A stretch of DNA of 64,000 nucleotides from Membranipora membranacea (GCA_914767715.1 OU612066.1:30046283-30110282); one strand, 5' to 3'. Shown: positions 11,050 to 25,282, numbered from the stretch's first letter. Translations and numbers: made by a program. The notes: generated by a model not told the origin, from the letters alone.

Positions 11050-14000
11050 ACTACTACCAGTTACAAGCTAAAATCTTCTACTCAACACAAAAGACGTATG
11101 TAAATTATAATTACAACTCAATTTTTGTATCACACAAAGATCTTGTCGCCAATCTTGAATTAATCAAGCTTCAGATATTTCATGTCCCTATTTCATATCT
11201 ATTATCGTAATAACACATTTGCACAATTTATGTAACCTTGTAATGGAAACTGTATTGGTCTGCGTACATTACTACTGTTGTTAACTCAGCCTCCATGATA
11301 GAAACTATGACAGGTGAACAGATACATCACTTACACATGCCAGAACTGTCGATGCAATGAAATACTCTATATTTGATTAATTATCAGTAATCGGTACCTG
11401 GTTAAGCGTATGTGTTGATGAGACATTATTACGGCAACCTACTAATGTAATTTATAGTAGTCGGCATTTATCTAAACAAAGAAAATATTACCAATATATG
11501 TAGCAGCCAATTGGCAGCATGGCAATATTCAAAGAAACAAATTAAGTAAACACGGTCATTTGATTCTCAATCCCAGTTTTTAAATTTTATTTGTGAGTAA
11601 AAGTCAATCGATAATAACCTTGTCTATGTTTTTGTCTCAGTTGAAAAATTAAAAGTTAGTCATAGTTCCTTAGCAGTTGTGCTGACATGTAAAAGTAGAA
11701 GATGACTCCAAATAATTATTACCTATTGTGCATGTCGGCATGACAATATTTCTTTCAGTTGCTGCTGTCGGGGAGCAGAAATGTCCTTATTTAATGGCAG
11801 ATGTACATCTCAAATAATTTAGTATTCTTGGACACATATTCAATCAGGGTGTTTGTCTGGAAATTGTTGATTTAGATCCAGACTACAAGCCCTCATGTGC
11901 CAAAATTCTGATCATTATGTGTATAACAGTTTCATGTGAAACTGAAACACTGGACATCAGATAAGTATAGCATATCCCAGCATTGTATTTTATTAAGAGA
12001 TTTTGTAACCCGATTAAATTTATTACCGAATACCATGATCCAGAATTTTATTTAATTAAAAATTTAATTAACTGATTACATCCATAACTAAACAGCATCT
12101 AACCAGCATTTAGTTTTATTTAGTGATGCTATCAACTAATAAACCTTCAATGTCAGGCATTGAACAGCATGTGTAGAAAAGAAGACTGACTCATTGTCAG
12201 GCTGATTTAAGTTTTCTATCATTGCCTTTTGCGTTGAATTTTCATCCCGACTGACAGAGAATAAATAGCACCCTACACAAGATTTTGCCTCATTTTGAAT
12301 AACAAGGAGATGCCACATTTTCGAAGTACATTAAGGTTTACATAGAATCAGCCTGTGTTGCTAAGTATTAATAAGTTACTGAAAGTGTTCCTGCATGCCT
12401 ATATAGAAATATCTGTCATTCAATTCCACTAAAAGTAATGATGTTTTTATTATTTTATTTTTTCAAGGTGTTGGGGTTTGTTTTAGTTATAAAACTAACC
12501 TTGGTTTAAGTATACACAGCATGACTTACAACCTATCATTAGATAGAATTTTAAGTTGAAAGAAATATTATATGGTGATTGATTTTATTTCATAAATTAA
12601 CCCTGGTTGGCAGCATTATCACTTTTGAGAATCAACTGTTGATAATATAGTTTTGGGTTTTTAATAATGTTTTACCCCCCCCCTTTTCCTATGATCATTA
12701 ATGACCGCACTTCAGAACGATTGGAGACTACAATAATTACCATATTATATGAACATCCTATGGCATGCTGTTTCTTATCATATTTTATTGTATCATATCT
12801 AGCAAAAAATTTGACAGTCCTGATACAACAGGAATTGAAGCAGCATGGTATCAAAGCTGCAATGCACACAAAGTGAAACGGGTGATAATTTAAGATCAAC
12901 TGAATGATATAAAATTGCGTATTATTATAATGTCTTTGAATTAAAGCTAAGTGCAAAATAAATACCTGTGATAGTCCAAATTTGAATTCTAGTGCATTAA
13001 TTTCAGTGGAGTAGATTGATCTCTGTGGTTGTATCAAGTTTTGTCAGGAGATATTTATAATTGATATTACTCTTACATCGTCAAATCTTATCGGATCAGG
13101 GTATCGATATTATCGAGTATAGATACCTTTGCGTGGCTTGAATAATTGCCTACTTCATAGCGACGGCTGAAAGTGCATCGGCAGTAAAACCTTAAAACTC
13201 AATAAGAGCTCACTCCGTCATCAAAGACACCTTGTTGTGCACACGGCTCAATCCGTTTCTCACACTGCTTTGGCGCTTTGTCAGAATAGATTATACTGTT
13301 TCTGGAAATCTGAGGCGAGATCTCATTTGTAGAAGAGAGACTGCTGTCAGTATCGCTTCTCGGCCAATTGGCTACGATCAAAGTGTCATGGCCAATGGCT
13401 GATTAGTGCCTGTTTCAGTTTCTGGCAGCTTGCGGCACACTCACGATTAGCAGGTCCACCATGGCCTCACCTCTAGGAAGCATTCTAGTTTACTAGGGTG
13501 TATCACACTCTCAGTACGAGGACTTCGGGCAATTTGCGTCCCTCTTAAGGGGCAGCCCACCCCACCCTCTGTTTTGTGCTTCAATTGTCGGTGATGTTAC
13601 GACATTGGATTGTGTAAAGTAGCAATGCTGATACCTTCTTGATTTTTGGTTGAGAACTCAAGCAATTTTGATGTGAAAACAATATCATAGTAACATATAT
13701 ATAGCAATAGTTTTGAATTTATTTTAAAATTCCCTTCAGAGCAAAATCTTAATTCATTAAATTTTCAAATGTTTATTACCTGCAAAAACATGTGATCTTA
13801 TTTATAAATTTTTGAATGATGTTGAAATTTAGGGTTTAAATTCCACTTCAACCCCTCCCCCCTGGATGCAAAAATTGTCATTACATCACATGTTATATTA
13901 TTGGGTCCACAGTTTATCACAGCAAGGAGTTAAACGCTTTGATCACAGGCAGTATATAGAGCCGGTCAATACAGCCCTCTTTTTTACGTGACTTGTTACT

Positions 14001-14120
14001 GAAAATCTTCTTTAATATAAAATAAAAGATGTGCTCTAATATGATTTTACATTATACCTACAAAGTTTAAATTCTTGTGAAAAAGTTTTCTACATTTATT
14101 TAAAAATTTTAGTTTTCATT
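11050..14120. other. Intergenic, no gene recognised
   Basis: A+T-rich DNA with short open frames only. A poly-C run at 12673-12682 and a C-rich stretch at 13853-13862 are the only compositional features noted. Confidence 0.4.
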
Positions 14121-14130
14121 GAATTGACAG

Positions 14131-14570
14131 AAGTTTAATGAGTTGAAACTCCTTGCAAATAGCTATGATCTGATTATGCTGACTGAAACATGGTTCACCA
14201 CAGAGTTCAGAAGCTTTGTCTTCGAGTAATTTTACCGAGCTGCAACGTTAATGAACAGAGACTGTCTCTCCTTAGTTTAGAAGAACTCTCTGTGCATCTT
14301 GACATTCGCTGTTTACAATATGCATCTAATATATCTCAAACAGGAAATCATCCATTGAAGAATTACATTCCAACCGATCGAAGATCAAGCAACTCTAGAC
14401 ATGGCACTACATTAGCACCAAAATGTAGAAAAATCCTGTATGAGAAATCCTTTTTTCTTAAACTACTTTTGATATTTTTTTTTGCACACGGTCTCATTTG
14501 CCCTCGTTGCTTTGATCGGTGTTGAATAAAGTTGATATCTATCTATCTATCTATCTATATTTGGCGTTCA
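14131..14570 (+). mobile_element. Internally deleted LINE remnant with a microsatellite 3' tail
   Basis: About 14131-14210 encodes NSYDLIMLTETWFTTE, the endonuclease core of LINE ORF2 (the L-T-E-T-W motif). It then runs straight into a C-terminal tail (CNVNEQRLSLLSLEEL...NYIPTDRRSSNSRHG; 14220-14525), with the whole reverse transcriptase missing. The element ends with a GAATAAAG signal at about 14523 and an (ATCT)n tail at 14535-14560. Simple-repeat tails of this kind are common in CR1/L2-like elements. It cannot be active. Confidence 0.6.
14535..14560. repeat. (ATCT)n microsatellite
   Basis: About five to six tandem tetranucleotides, forming the 3' tail of the LINE remnant. Confidence 0.85.
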
Positions 14571-16303
14571 TGGCATCAGTCGAGAACCACAGCACGAATA
14601 CAATTTCACCAACTTAAAATAACTGCCACTACAATGATTCTAAAATATCTCATTTGGAAGAATGATGGAATTAGGCTTACTGTAGCGAAGCCTTGGAAAA
14701 TTCTTGTTGTACCGATAAATTATTAAATAGATTCCTACATACAAGGTAATTTGGGTTATTGAACAGCATTACTAATGGTAAAGAAGATAATTAGATACTA
14801 CGACCACAATCTCAAAAGACCTTGATATGCAATTATAGCACTTTTCTCATCTAGACTTCAATGAGGGAGAACACAAGACTGATAAAATATGAGTACAGAT
14901 ATCCATAGTGTACTAAAAATCCCCTAAATTTATGGATACATTGTAATTTGAATGATAGGCAGAATGCATAATAGAGAGAATAATTAGATGCTTTACAGTC
15001 AAGCCCGACAGAGCTTGAGCGACTAAATTACATTTACAACTGACAAGATTGACCAGACAACTGACCCCTCTTCACATACATATACATAAAAATTGTGGAT
15101 GGTGATAGGACTGTATATCTGAAGCCACTTAATTTGTTGATAGCTAACACACAGACTTAAAGGGCAACCAAGGTTTCAAACAACTTCTCAGTGATGGCCA
15201 TTGATTAATAGCAGATTGCACCTTCTGCATGGGGAAAAAGACAAAATATAATTCGGATGATTATTCAGCCAGAATTCTTACTACACTAATCCCCCTTCCC
15301 TCAAAACTATGCAAACAAATACACATATATACGTCAACTGCCAGTGCCTTGACTGGAGTGTATACAAAAGATTCTGTATGATGCTGAAGTTGCCATCTCA
15401 ACTAATTTACAACACAAACAAACAACCAAAGTCATAATAAACATACCAGAAAATTGTATCAAACATCCACAACGACCGACCACTCTGAAGCAAATGGTCC
15501 CTTATTTCAAGTATGGTGAGAAATCAGAAATATCCGTCAATTTAAAAGGTCACCTTAGTGAGTGTTTGTTCTGTAAAATCTGGAGTCAGTCTGGATAGGT
15601 ATGTGAGTTTTCCATTCAAAGATTCACTTGATACACAGCGACTTATCAAAAACAAAATGCATTCATTCATATGCTTTCAAAACCTGCTGTGTATGGTTTA
15701 ATGGTTTTGCAAATTCAAAAACTAAAGGACACCACCAGAGAGGGAATTTAGAACTCTAAATGACATAGCCAAATCTAAACGCCGAATCTTACGTCAGAAC
15801 CGTATGTAAATTGCTTCTGCAAATGGCGGAACTTAGAGGCCGACTTTTAACCTCCAGTCAGTTTATCCAGAAGCTATGTGTACACCTTGTACTGAACAAA
15901 TAACATTAACTCACTTGATGGCTAACATACGAGTAAAAGAGACAGAATACAACTTATGGTTGGGAGAAACGTGGAAAAAACAAGCTAGCCCGGTAATTTT
16001 TTTTCATCACAATGATGTATTTGCGGTTGGGGTTTTGGATTATTTTGATGGGAAAACATAGAAAAATTTTCCAATGGCTGCAAGTGAAAATACCTACAAG
16101 TGTTTCACATGGTGTGACATGAAAAATTTTCCGCAAAAATGGCTATAACCGCTCTAAAACATAAATTGTCATGCTCAATTCCTATATACTCAATGATAAG
16201 TTATATGATACAGGCACTAGCCATGCACAACCAGATTGCGTCGTCGCATCATGGATTTCGCAATAATTAAGTAGGACGTTTTGAGCACTGCATTGTCCAC
16301 TCG

Positions 16304-16310
16304 TATATAA
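16304..16310 (+). promoter_or_regulatory. Candidate TATA box of gene 1
   Basis: TATATAA lies 75 bases before the gene 1 start codon. This leaves room for a start site near 16335 and a 5' leader of about 50 bases. Position alone supports it. Confidence 0.3.
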
Positions 16311-16384
16311 TAACTATATGTGGTACATACAACGCACTCAATCGCATTCAACCTGCATGAGACATTCCTACACCTGTTGAGATT

Positions 16385-19300
16385 ATGGCAACATCTACAT
16401 CAATAAGCGCAGTAGATGACACAGAATCCCCAAGCACTGATGTTTCTCCTGCAGGTGCCCGATACACAAGGCAGCAATGGATAATTCTCATAATCACACT
16501 CGTATCTCTGTTTTTCTCATCAACCAGTCTATCTATACCGGCACCCTTCCTGCCAAAACTGGTGAGTAGAAACACAACTTCAAACATTGTAACGTTTGGA
16601 ATGTATTGCATTAGCCAATTTAATTGTGATTTTCTTCTCTCTAAATTCAGTGTGCGGGAGACTGGCTGGCTCACATTGTAGTATGGTATGTTTTTAGTCG
16701 TGCTCTAACACTTAGTGTATTAGAAATGGTGGTGTAGATCATCAACGCTACACGGGTTTTCGTTTAGAAAAAACTGAAACAAAACTAAACATCTCTTGTT
16801 GTTGCGGTGAGTTTAATTGTGCTTTTCATGACTGTATTTTTTGACTCTATTAGGAAAAATAACATTATTGCAATGCCTACCATCTATTGTTCGGTTTTGA
16901 CACTTATCCCACTACATCCACATGTAGCCTACTTTGTCATTGATAAGTTAACTATTACGCATAAATGTTGGTGAATCTAGATCTTGCCTTTCATCCATTA
17001 TAAGCTTACTATCAGCTTCATGGAAATATTGTTTTATATTTTGAGACTTTTACAGATGAAGTTTTATTATTATATTTGTACAAAATCTTTGGTTTGTTAA
17101 ATACTGTTGGGCGTCTTCACATCTCTTATTGTGAAATTTTAGGATGAGAAACATGGTGTGAACTCAGACATCACGGGATGGATTCTTGGAATACCATCAT
17201 TAGTTCAGCTTGTATCATCACCTCTTGTCGGAAAAATGGTAAGTTTTTTGCATTATAAATCTACCAAATCATGCAACATCGACATCACTACCAAAACTTA
17301 AATATATTTCAATGCATTCACAGTTCATGAGTTAGTACGCAGCAAAACGTCTAGGCCATTATCAAGTCGAAGTTTCCGAGTATCAGGATTGACATAAACT
17401 ATGTCATACCTCGCCTCGGCAGATAGCAGATCTTCACATCAAAAATATTGTGTGAGCTCTTTGGCTCTGTTATTCTGTACAGTATCTCTCCGCGAAATTA
17501 TAAGCGGGTCTTACTATGCGCTGTTTAAACAAATTATTTCATACTTGAATAAATGTTGCATCTATTAAAACTATAATCAGATGGCACAAAGCTGTTACCC
17601 TTATCTTTTCCCTATTGGCGATCACTTAAGTCGAAAGGGAAATGGAATAAATGTCTCATACATCCTCTCTGCTCCCATTTCAGATACCACATACGGGACT
17701 ACACACCATGTCAGTGTTTGGTTTGTTCTTTGTTGGAGGTGCCACCGTGCTGTTTGGGGTTTTAGAGTACCTTCCTGTCAAAGAAAACGAAGACACCCCA
17801 GACATACTCTACCTTTTCACAGCATTTGTGTTACAAGCAGCTCATGGCTTGGGATACTCTGCATTTCTCACTGCTTCACTCACTGTTTTATCTGTCACTT
17901 TTCCTGAGAGTACTACAGCAGTGATGGTAGGTCAGGCCATGATATCTACCTGATGCTGATGGGCACATCTTTTAGCACACATAATCTTTTGATTAATCCT
18001 GTTGTGACATTAGCTGCTTAGCTCATAGTCTATTATCTTTTCAATTAAATTTGGGATTCAAATTTCAAACAAGCAATTATCATAAGTCCCCTGGAATCAG
18101 TATAAGGTAGAACAGAACTGTAAGGGAAAACATTTAGGATAAGGGAGAAATAATTATGTAATTTTCATGTTGTGTTTTTCCATTTTAGAGCTATTCAGAA
18201 ACCATGATTGGCCTCGGAGTGATGGTCGGACCCGCTTTGGGAAGCGCATTTTTCAAGGTTTGGATTCTATTTTGCTATCTAGAAAGGATTCAATGTTGCT
18301 ATCTCGCTTAGTCCTGTGCCACACTTGATCTTGATGCCATAGGTTACTTTTGACCAAGCAGGGAATTGGCTAGAAAAATATGCTTTGCCTAGTTCATTTT
18401 CAACTGTTCACAAAAACATCTAGCCAGTATAGGGTTCAAACTGATATGCAACCGTTGGGACCGAATACCCTCTGCTATCCTCACTAACTCAAGTTAAATT
18501 AACTTAACAGAGCTTGTATAGATTGAAGTTATTTATTCATTATTTAGATTGTTTATTTGTTATTATAATATAATTTAATCTTAGTTTTTATTGATGTTAT
18601 CTCAAATGAACCTTCCTGTCAAGTTCTACCGGAAGAAAGCAGTCAGTGTAATTGTTCTAGCTGAGCAATCATTGTGCAAATACACCCCCTTTCCTCTCTC
18701 CATTGGTAACTTGATTCAAATTCAAAATTGCTGTTACTTTACTCGATGCATCCATAATTACGAGCACTTCATTCATTCGCCATCAAATTAATTACCAAAA
18801 CACATTATATTATAATCTATTCTCAAAAACCTTCTAAACAACACCCATCATCAGTAAAACCTAAATATACCACAATTGGATACTGTACCCTTTCTTGAGA
18901 CAAAAACCAACACCAGTGTGGCCACATCTTTGGAGAGCCATCATTTTTTAGGCATAAATATAATTTCACACTTGTTTATCCAAGTTCTCGACGACCACCA
19001 TCAACCAAACATACCAGCAGCTAATAATGCATCCAAAACCACATTCTGGAGGCGCCCTCACTAAACACTAAAACATATCATATCACATTAGACGACAACC
19101 AGCACAAATAAGACCACATCCTATCTAAATCATACCTTGTACCCATGAGATGTTCACCCCAAGCACAATACTCAATTTACCATGACCTTCACACCACTGA
19201 ACCCTATGATTTGTCCTGTAATTGAATTTCTCATACCAGAAACAATCGGTTCCTTTTGTTTGAAAGTTCAATAGAACACTGATATATATGTTTTTTTTTA

Positions 19301-22300
19301 CAAGGAATGATAGCCCCACATAGTCGAAACACACCGACCCATGTTATTTGTCCTGTAGTATTAATCTCTACTATAAATCGGCTCCTTTAAATTCGACGTT
19401 CGAGATCAAATCCACTTCAATAGAACACTGATGTTGTATATTGTTTCGCTTCGTTTGTAAGGTAAGGTAGCCTCACATAGTTGGATCATTAAGAGAAGAG
19501 TTGTGGGCATCGGGACCTTGGCTTACTAACAAGAAAGAAGCCCCGATGTGATTCATCACCTAACTGTTAACATATCGATTACACGCAATGTATCATCACA
19601 TAAGCACTGAGTTGTTCCTAAATTACAGCTGGGTGGTTTCTTTGGCTCATTTGCTGCTGATGGTGGCTTCATCATTTTCTGTTCAGCTTCTATGTACTTC
19701 CTTCTGCCATTTAAAAGTAAGTACCTTTTATCACCACTCTAGCTTAAATTGTTTTGCTGTGAGACATGAAAACTGCATTCAAGCACTAATTTTTCTCTCA
19801 GATGAAGGCAGGAAAAAGCTGTGTACCAAGGTGCTCCCTTTGCAGGAAAAAATTGTCGTTCTCATGAAAGATAAATGTCTATATCAGATACACTTTTATC
19901 CCCTGAATCCCCTAATTTTTTTAAGAGAACCTCAACAATTCCATATAACTGCATTAATGACAACGGAGTTTTCAAACCTTTAACCAAAATCATATTCAAC
20001 CATATCTTTGGCTAGAGCTTCATATGTCTTTGATTCCGCTTCAGCAAATCATTTCCTATCAATTTTATACAGTAGGCTTTGAAGCAAGTGATGACTCTGA
20101 AACAATATCTCTACGCAAATTGTTGTCAGATGTTAACGTCATATATGGTCTGGTTCTGGTATCGTACAGTGCAGCAATGTGGTCTTGTATTGACCCCATT
20201 CTCGAGCCAGAACTACGTAAAAAGGTATACTTTATATTTGATTTCCGTATCATAAGTTATACCTTTCCAATTTAGTATTTTATATTTGTTATTTATTTTA
20301 CATTTATTTGTAATTTATCTACTCTGCATGGTAACAAAGTATGAAATATTCATCGAAATTTATTGAAAGGAATGAAAATGATGCTTTCTTTTATAGTATG
20401 GATTGAGTCAAGAGTTGAGTGCCCTATCATTTCTTCTTCTATCGGCCACTTATGTCATATTAGCCCTTGCAGTCGGTAAATGCCTTGACAAGATTGTAAG
20501 TATCCGTAGGGTTATAAGACATTTGAAAATATATTGCACTAAGCTTTAGGTGTCAACTAATAAACTTTTTCATTGCCCGTTGTAACAAAGATTTTTAAAC
20601 TAAGTTCAAAATAAAAATTTTATTGAGCAGGAAGATGACAAAAGATATTGCAATCACTTTCAATCTCTCACTGAGATATGGGAGGATATATTTTCAAACC
20701 TCCCCCCAAACACTTTTGAGGAGAATCATATTGACAGAAACCAACACCCAAATAAACGCAGAATTTTAACTCTATGAAATCGATACTAATGTTGTTATAA
20801 AGGTAATTGACGGATTCTCGAGTTGAGAAGAAGCAGAAAAAAGAATACAAATTTATCTCAATTCCAATTTTAGTTTATCTTACAAATTTATTTATCGAAA
20901 CATGCATTTTGCCTGATTGCCTAAAAATTGCATGTGTGAAAGCTCTATACAAAAAAGGTTATACAATAATTGTACAAACTATCGCCCGACTTCAATTTTA
21001 CCTGCACTGGGAAAAAGTTTTGAGAAAATACTATATTTTCATATTAGGGAAATTCAGAGTTGAACTATATTTGAACTGATTGTCAATTTGGTCTTCGAAC
21101 ATAGAGAAAAGCACTACAGATGCTTTAAATTTTATGATTGAAAAGTTGTACAAGAATATGAATAGCCGAAGAATCACTCATGGAATTTGTTTGGTCTTTT
21201 TCTTTGATACAATTAATCAAGGTACCTTAATCAAAGAATTATTTTATTATGGATTTTTAACAATCTCTCGCAATCTTTCTATAAATTACTTGACACATCG
21301 TGAGTTATTTCTATCCTTAGATGGTAGTTAGTCGCAATTACAGACTCTGAAAACTAGATTTGCCCCAAGGGTCAGTCTTCGTGTCTTTTTTTGTTAGTCT
21401 ACATTGAATAAGTTGAGTGAGTTGAGGTGATGAAATAGTATATCAATGGTGCATCCCCAATAGACTTGTTATAAATTATGACAAGGCCCATCAATTATTA
21501 ATTGAAGCCCCTAATGCAGTAATATATCCAAAGCAATAATACCATGATGGGAGGATAACTTCATTCTCTACATAAGGATGTCACAGTCTCCCTACAAGAA
21601 ACAAGCACTTTCAGAAGACTGTGACATCATAATGCAAAAAACAAGAGTTATCTTCCATTATGCAGAGCACTCGTTCCACCGTCAATAATTCATGCAATAA
21701 AAAGAGCGTTGAATTTTTTGGCTTTGCTAATCTGACATAACTAGATCATAAGTATCTGCCTGACTATAACATGATGTTGACCTTTACTAGGCTCATTCAT
21801 GCTCTCAGATATACACCATCTTCAGACTGTACGATTGAGAAGTGTCATCACTGGTTTTTAATTCGCTCGATTTTCAGTTCATGATTTAAATCTTGATGAT
21901 CTCATTTGCTTGTCAGTTGAAGCTCATATAAGGAGTTCAATATCGTAAAATGGCAATCTCTCACATATATTTATTGATATTCATATTGTATCCAAATACC
22001 ATATTATACACCCTGCTAATATCACTGATCTCTTCTGCTATAGAAAAATATGGACATCCTGTATGTCATGATGTTTGGATACCTACTTATGGCTATCAAT
22101 TTTGTTCTGATGGGCCGATCACCACTTACTCCCTGGCTGCACAGGTAGGTTAGTATATCTTGGAGCCCCTTTGAATCTGCCACTGACTTTGATCAAAAGA
22201 GCACATATTTTTCTGGCTCATTGTGTTGTTAAATCAAATCAATTTCTGGTTGATCTATCCGTATTTGGCAGCTTCAAAACAGTGTACAGGAGTCAGTATT

Positions 22301-24917
22301 GCTTACCCTGTGTCTCTATCTAAGATTTATTTTGAAGATCTGTGTTAGGGGACTCTGAAAACCACTACAATTTGCTGGTAAAACTTCTAGACTTGTTATC
22401 AAAAACTTCAATCACATTATGTCACAGTTTTTTTTTATGAATAATTATTTCTAAATCGATTCTCAATCAATTTATTTATGAGTTGGGATGGTTTGCCATA
22501 AAAAAAAAAATTCGACACAATTCTTCGCAATGGGGTTGCAGAAATGGGATGAGAGAACACAATTATGTATAGTGAATAGCGGAAATGCAGTTAGCACCAT
22601 CAACCCATTTTTTGGGATGGTGAGATTCCACAGTCGGTTAGTGCATGCCATTTACTTGGTGTCTCAGGAGCTGTGGGTTTGAGCTTTCAGGGTTGATTGT
22701 TCCAGCTCTGGGCACCCTCTCTAACTTTAAATTTATAAATTTCTGATAACAAGAAGACAGTAGGATATCACAAACAACATGAGCAGTGAACAATTGGACA
22801 GTGAATAAATGATTCATATTACAGACCTCTATGGCTGTTGCTGACTTGTGTTGGAGTGTTGGGTGTCGGTCTTGGATTAACAATAGTTCCTTCCCTTGCA
22901 CTTCTCTTCAGCAGCTCTTCAAGGTAATGTAGTGTTTGTAGTTATCCTTCATAATTTTTTCAACGGTTGTCTTACATTGAGAATGCTGCCCTCTAAGACA
23001 ACAGACCAATTATTGAAAAGCATAAACATAATTTTACTTAGAATCCCCTTGCAATGAAGGAATTTGCACACTTGCCTTATGGAATGAAACCAATCTGCAT
23101 TCTAACTAAGAATTGATTTTTTAGAAAAATAATATTGAAGAGTGAATTGCACTTTTTTGCCTATAGCCGGTGGTAATTTATAAGAACCTATCTGATAATG
23201 AAACACAATAAGTCCAACTTATAGTGGCGATTTCATTACTCAGAGAAAGTCAGAGCTCCAATGCATACTAACGTACTTGATAAAAATATACCATTATGAT
23301 TACAGTGATGACAAAAAAGAAGATCATGAATTAAAAGTCAACAGAACATCTAGCAATGCCATGTTGTCCTCTTTCTGGTCTAGTGCTTATGCGCTAGGGT
23401 AGGTTCTTTAAATTTATTCTTTGACTGGATGAGACCAACATGTATTATCAAACTCCATTTTCTCTTGATCATGTTCTTTGTTGTCTAGAGATAGCTGGAT
23501 CATAATTGAACAAAAGAGAAGAGTCATAGTCGCTGATTACTAATGCCTCAGTAGTACTCCAACTTCAACAATAGCTAAAAACTTTGGCTGGGGACATTTC
23601 TAAATGCAGAAGATGAGTTGTGAATCGGTTTGACCTTTTAACCTAGTCACTGCTTAGTCCCCAATGAAACAGTTTACCACTTTAAGGTAATATCAAAGAC
23701 CGATCCGAACATCAACATATCATATACCGTTGGAATGCTGCCGAGCTACTGAAAACGAATACCTGAACAAAAACTTGATTTGATGACGTTGTGTCATTTT
23801 AGGGAGGAAATGAGGCAGAAAACGCTCTTTTTGTCGATGCAGATTGAGCAGTCAAATTAATTGCAAGAATGTATACTTAGAGATTGCGTTCATCGTAAAA
23901 TTTGATTTTCTTTGATATATGACCAGTCTAAATTGACTTTTTACGTCATGCCATACAACGCATTTTTTTGTGAAGCTGTGAAAATATGTGAAATTTCAAT
24001 CATAAATTCACAACAGATCATAGGCTCGAATCAAAATTAATTAAGATTTTCTCTTAGAGTACTCTTCAAATGTCATACACATTGACTTTCAAAAAATTAG
24101 CTTGCATATTGCTATGACAGTGGACTCTCGAATACGGCTAATATTTTCGCCACCTTTGCATAACGGCAGACATGCTGTCCAAATAACCATTATTGTGGCC
24201 AAACAAAGTTTTTTTGAAAGTTCTCACATACGAAGCCGCTATCATTAACCATGGTGCACACAGGAAATGCCAACATAATTTTTCATTGCATCTTCATTTT
24301 CCTTGAATTTAACGCAAAAGAATGCCAAAAAACACCTCAAAAGTCCCTAAAATAAGCTGTTTTTTGGCAGTCTTTTGCGTTAAAAATGTGTTGTATGGCG
24401 TGACGTAAAAAGTCAATTTAGACTAGTCATATATCAGAGAAAATCAAATTTTATGCTGAATGCAATCTCTAAGTATATATTCCACATGTTTTGAAATTTT
24501 TTGCAATTAATTTGACTCCTCCATCTGCATTGACAAAAACAGCGGTTTTTTCCTCATTTCCTCCCTAAAATGACACAACGTCATCAAATCAAGTTTTTGT
24601 TCAGGTATGCATTTTCAGTAGCTCGCCAGCTTTCCAATGGTATATGATATGTTGATATTCGGATCGGTCTTTGACATTACTTTAATTGCTATTGTAGAGA
24701 ATGGGTTGGACCTGTTGTTTCTGGAGAGCTTATAAAGAGAACAAACTTTGGATGGACCATGAATGTGTATTCCCTAAGTTCTGTTGCAGTTATATTCGGG
24801 ATTGTTGCATTGAAGTTATACGGGGTTTGCAAATGCTGCAGTGTTAGCAACTTTGTATTGAAATCAAAAAGTAATAATGGTTGTGAAGGAGAGGAGTGCA
24901 TACCATTAACAAAATAA
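16385..24917 (+). CDS. SLC18B1-like MFS transporter, gene 1 (intact, 11 exons)
   Basis: Exons: 16385-16561, 17143-17238, 17684-17926, 18189-18257, 19629-19716, 20073-20224, 20397-20495, 22044-22144, 22825-22923, 23306-23398, 24698-24917. All introns are GT-AG and the frame stays open, giving 478 aa. The start has a good context (A at -3, G at +4). About 12 membrane segments are seen: TM1 ~32-53, TM3-4 ~100-155, TM5-6 ~178-222, TM7 ~244-262, TM8 ~285-303, TM10 ~343-368, TM12 ~427-445. The block H-x-x-G-x-x-x-M...GLFFVGGATVLFGVLE matches the position and spacing of the motif-A region and TM3 of human SLC18B1. The acidic-Pro element CIDPILEPEL after TM7 also matches. The family (SLC18B1/VPAT) exchanges protons for polyamines in vesicles. 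The substrate here is inferred. Human SLC18B1 has about the same length. Confidence 0.88.
19209..19480. repeat. Diverged direct repeat of about 135 bp in intron 4 of gene 1
   Basis: Two head-to-tail units (about 19209-19330 and 19347-19480) share TTTGTCCTGTA, TCGGxTCCTTT and TTCAATAGAACACTGAT in the same order. They are non-coding. Confidence 0.5.
20860..21420 (+). pseudogene. Decayed LINE reverse-transcriptase fragment in intron 7 of gene 1
   Basis: Split over shifted frames, the sequence encodes LPDCLKIACVKALYKKG, then NCTNYRPTSILPALGKSFEK (RT finger motif N-Y-R-P-I), then a degraded palm region and LPQGSV near 21370. Several stops and frameshifts are present. It lies in sense orientation within the intron between 20495 and 22044 and should be removed by splicing. 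Confidence 0.65.
22614..22721 (+). mobile_element. tRNA-derived SINE copy (intron 8 of gene 1)
   Basis: GGGATGGTGAG is followed by an A-box-like GGTTAGTGCATGC, then GTGGGTTTGAGC and GGTTGATTGTTCCAGC, and ends near CACCCTC. The same order of blocks occurs in minus orientation at 59861-60006 and 62033-62152, which defines a small SINE family. Confidence 0.5.
23686..24680. mobile_element. Fold-back MITE of about 1 kb in intron 10 of gene 1
   Basis: Arms of about 285 bp are near-perfect reverse complements. The left arm starts GTAATATCAAAGACCGATCC and the right arm ends with the complement of GTAATGTCAAAGACCGATCC. The inner ends pair at CTAAATTGACTTTTTACGTC (about 23929) and its complement (about 24400-24422). 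The element is flanked by TTTAA on both sides (23681-23685 and 24681-24685). It is non-coding and superfamily is undecided. It stretches intron 10 of gene 1 to 1.3 kb. Confidence 0.8.
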
Positions 24918-24918
24918 A
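24913..24918 (+). promoter_or_regulatory. Polyadenylation signal AATAAA overlapping the gene 1 stop codon
   Basis: AATAAA spans the TAA stop (24915-24917). The same overlap occurs in the minus-strand copies at 29224-29229 and 44702-44707, so the 3' UTR would be very short in all three. Confidence 0.5.
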
Positions 24919-25282
24919 GTATTTTCTTACGATTGTAATACTCAGTTTATAGACTACATATACGACTATTTTTTGATAGAATGAGTACCAAAAATGGATA
25001 TCTGTTCTTTGAAGCATTTGAAGGAATAGTTATTTGCTGCCGCGCTATCTTTCTTCACTTCAACTTATGTTTACGAGATTATTTTTCTCATCCAAAGTGA
25101 TTGTCAGAGCAGTACAGCTGGAGAATGGGACTTGTCTGAGAGATATTAGGCCTACATCTATCCGATGATTACCATTGGCCAAAGTTCACAAGTTTGACAG
25201 AAATGGTATTAACGCTATAAAAGTTACGCCATAAAAGATACGCCATAAAAGATACTGATTTATGATCACGTATATCAATAAA

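Noticed and set aside
12672-13037. 121-codon minus-strand frame
   Set aside because: A+T-rich with a biased composition, includes a Gly run from a poly-C tract, and has no motif or splice context.
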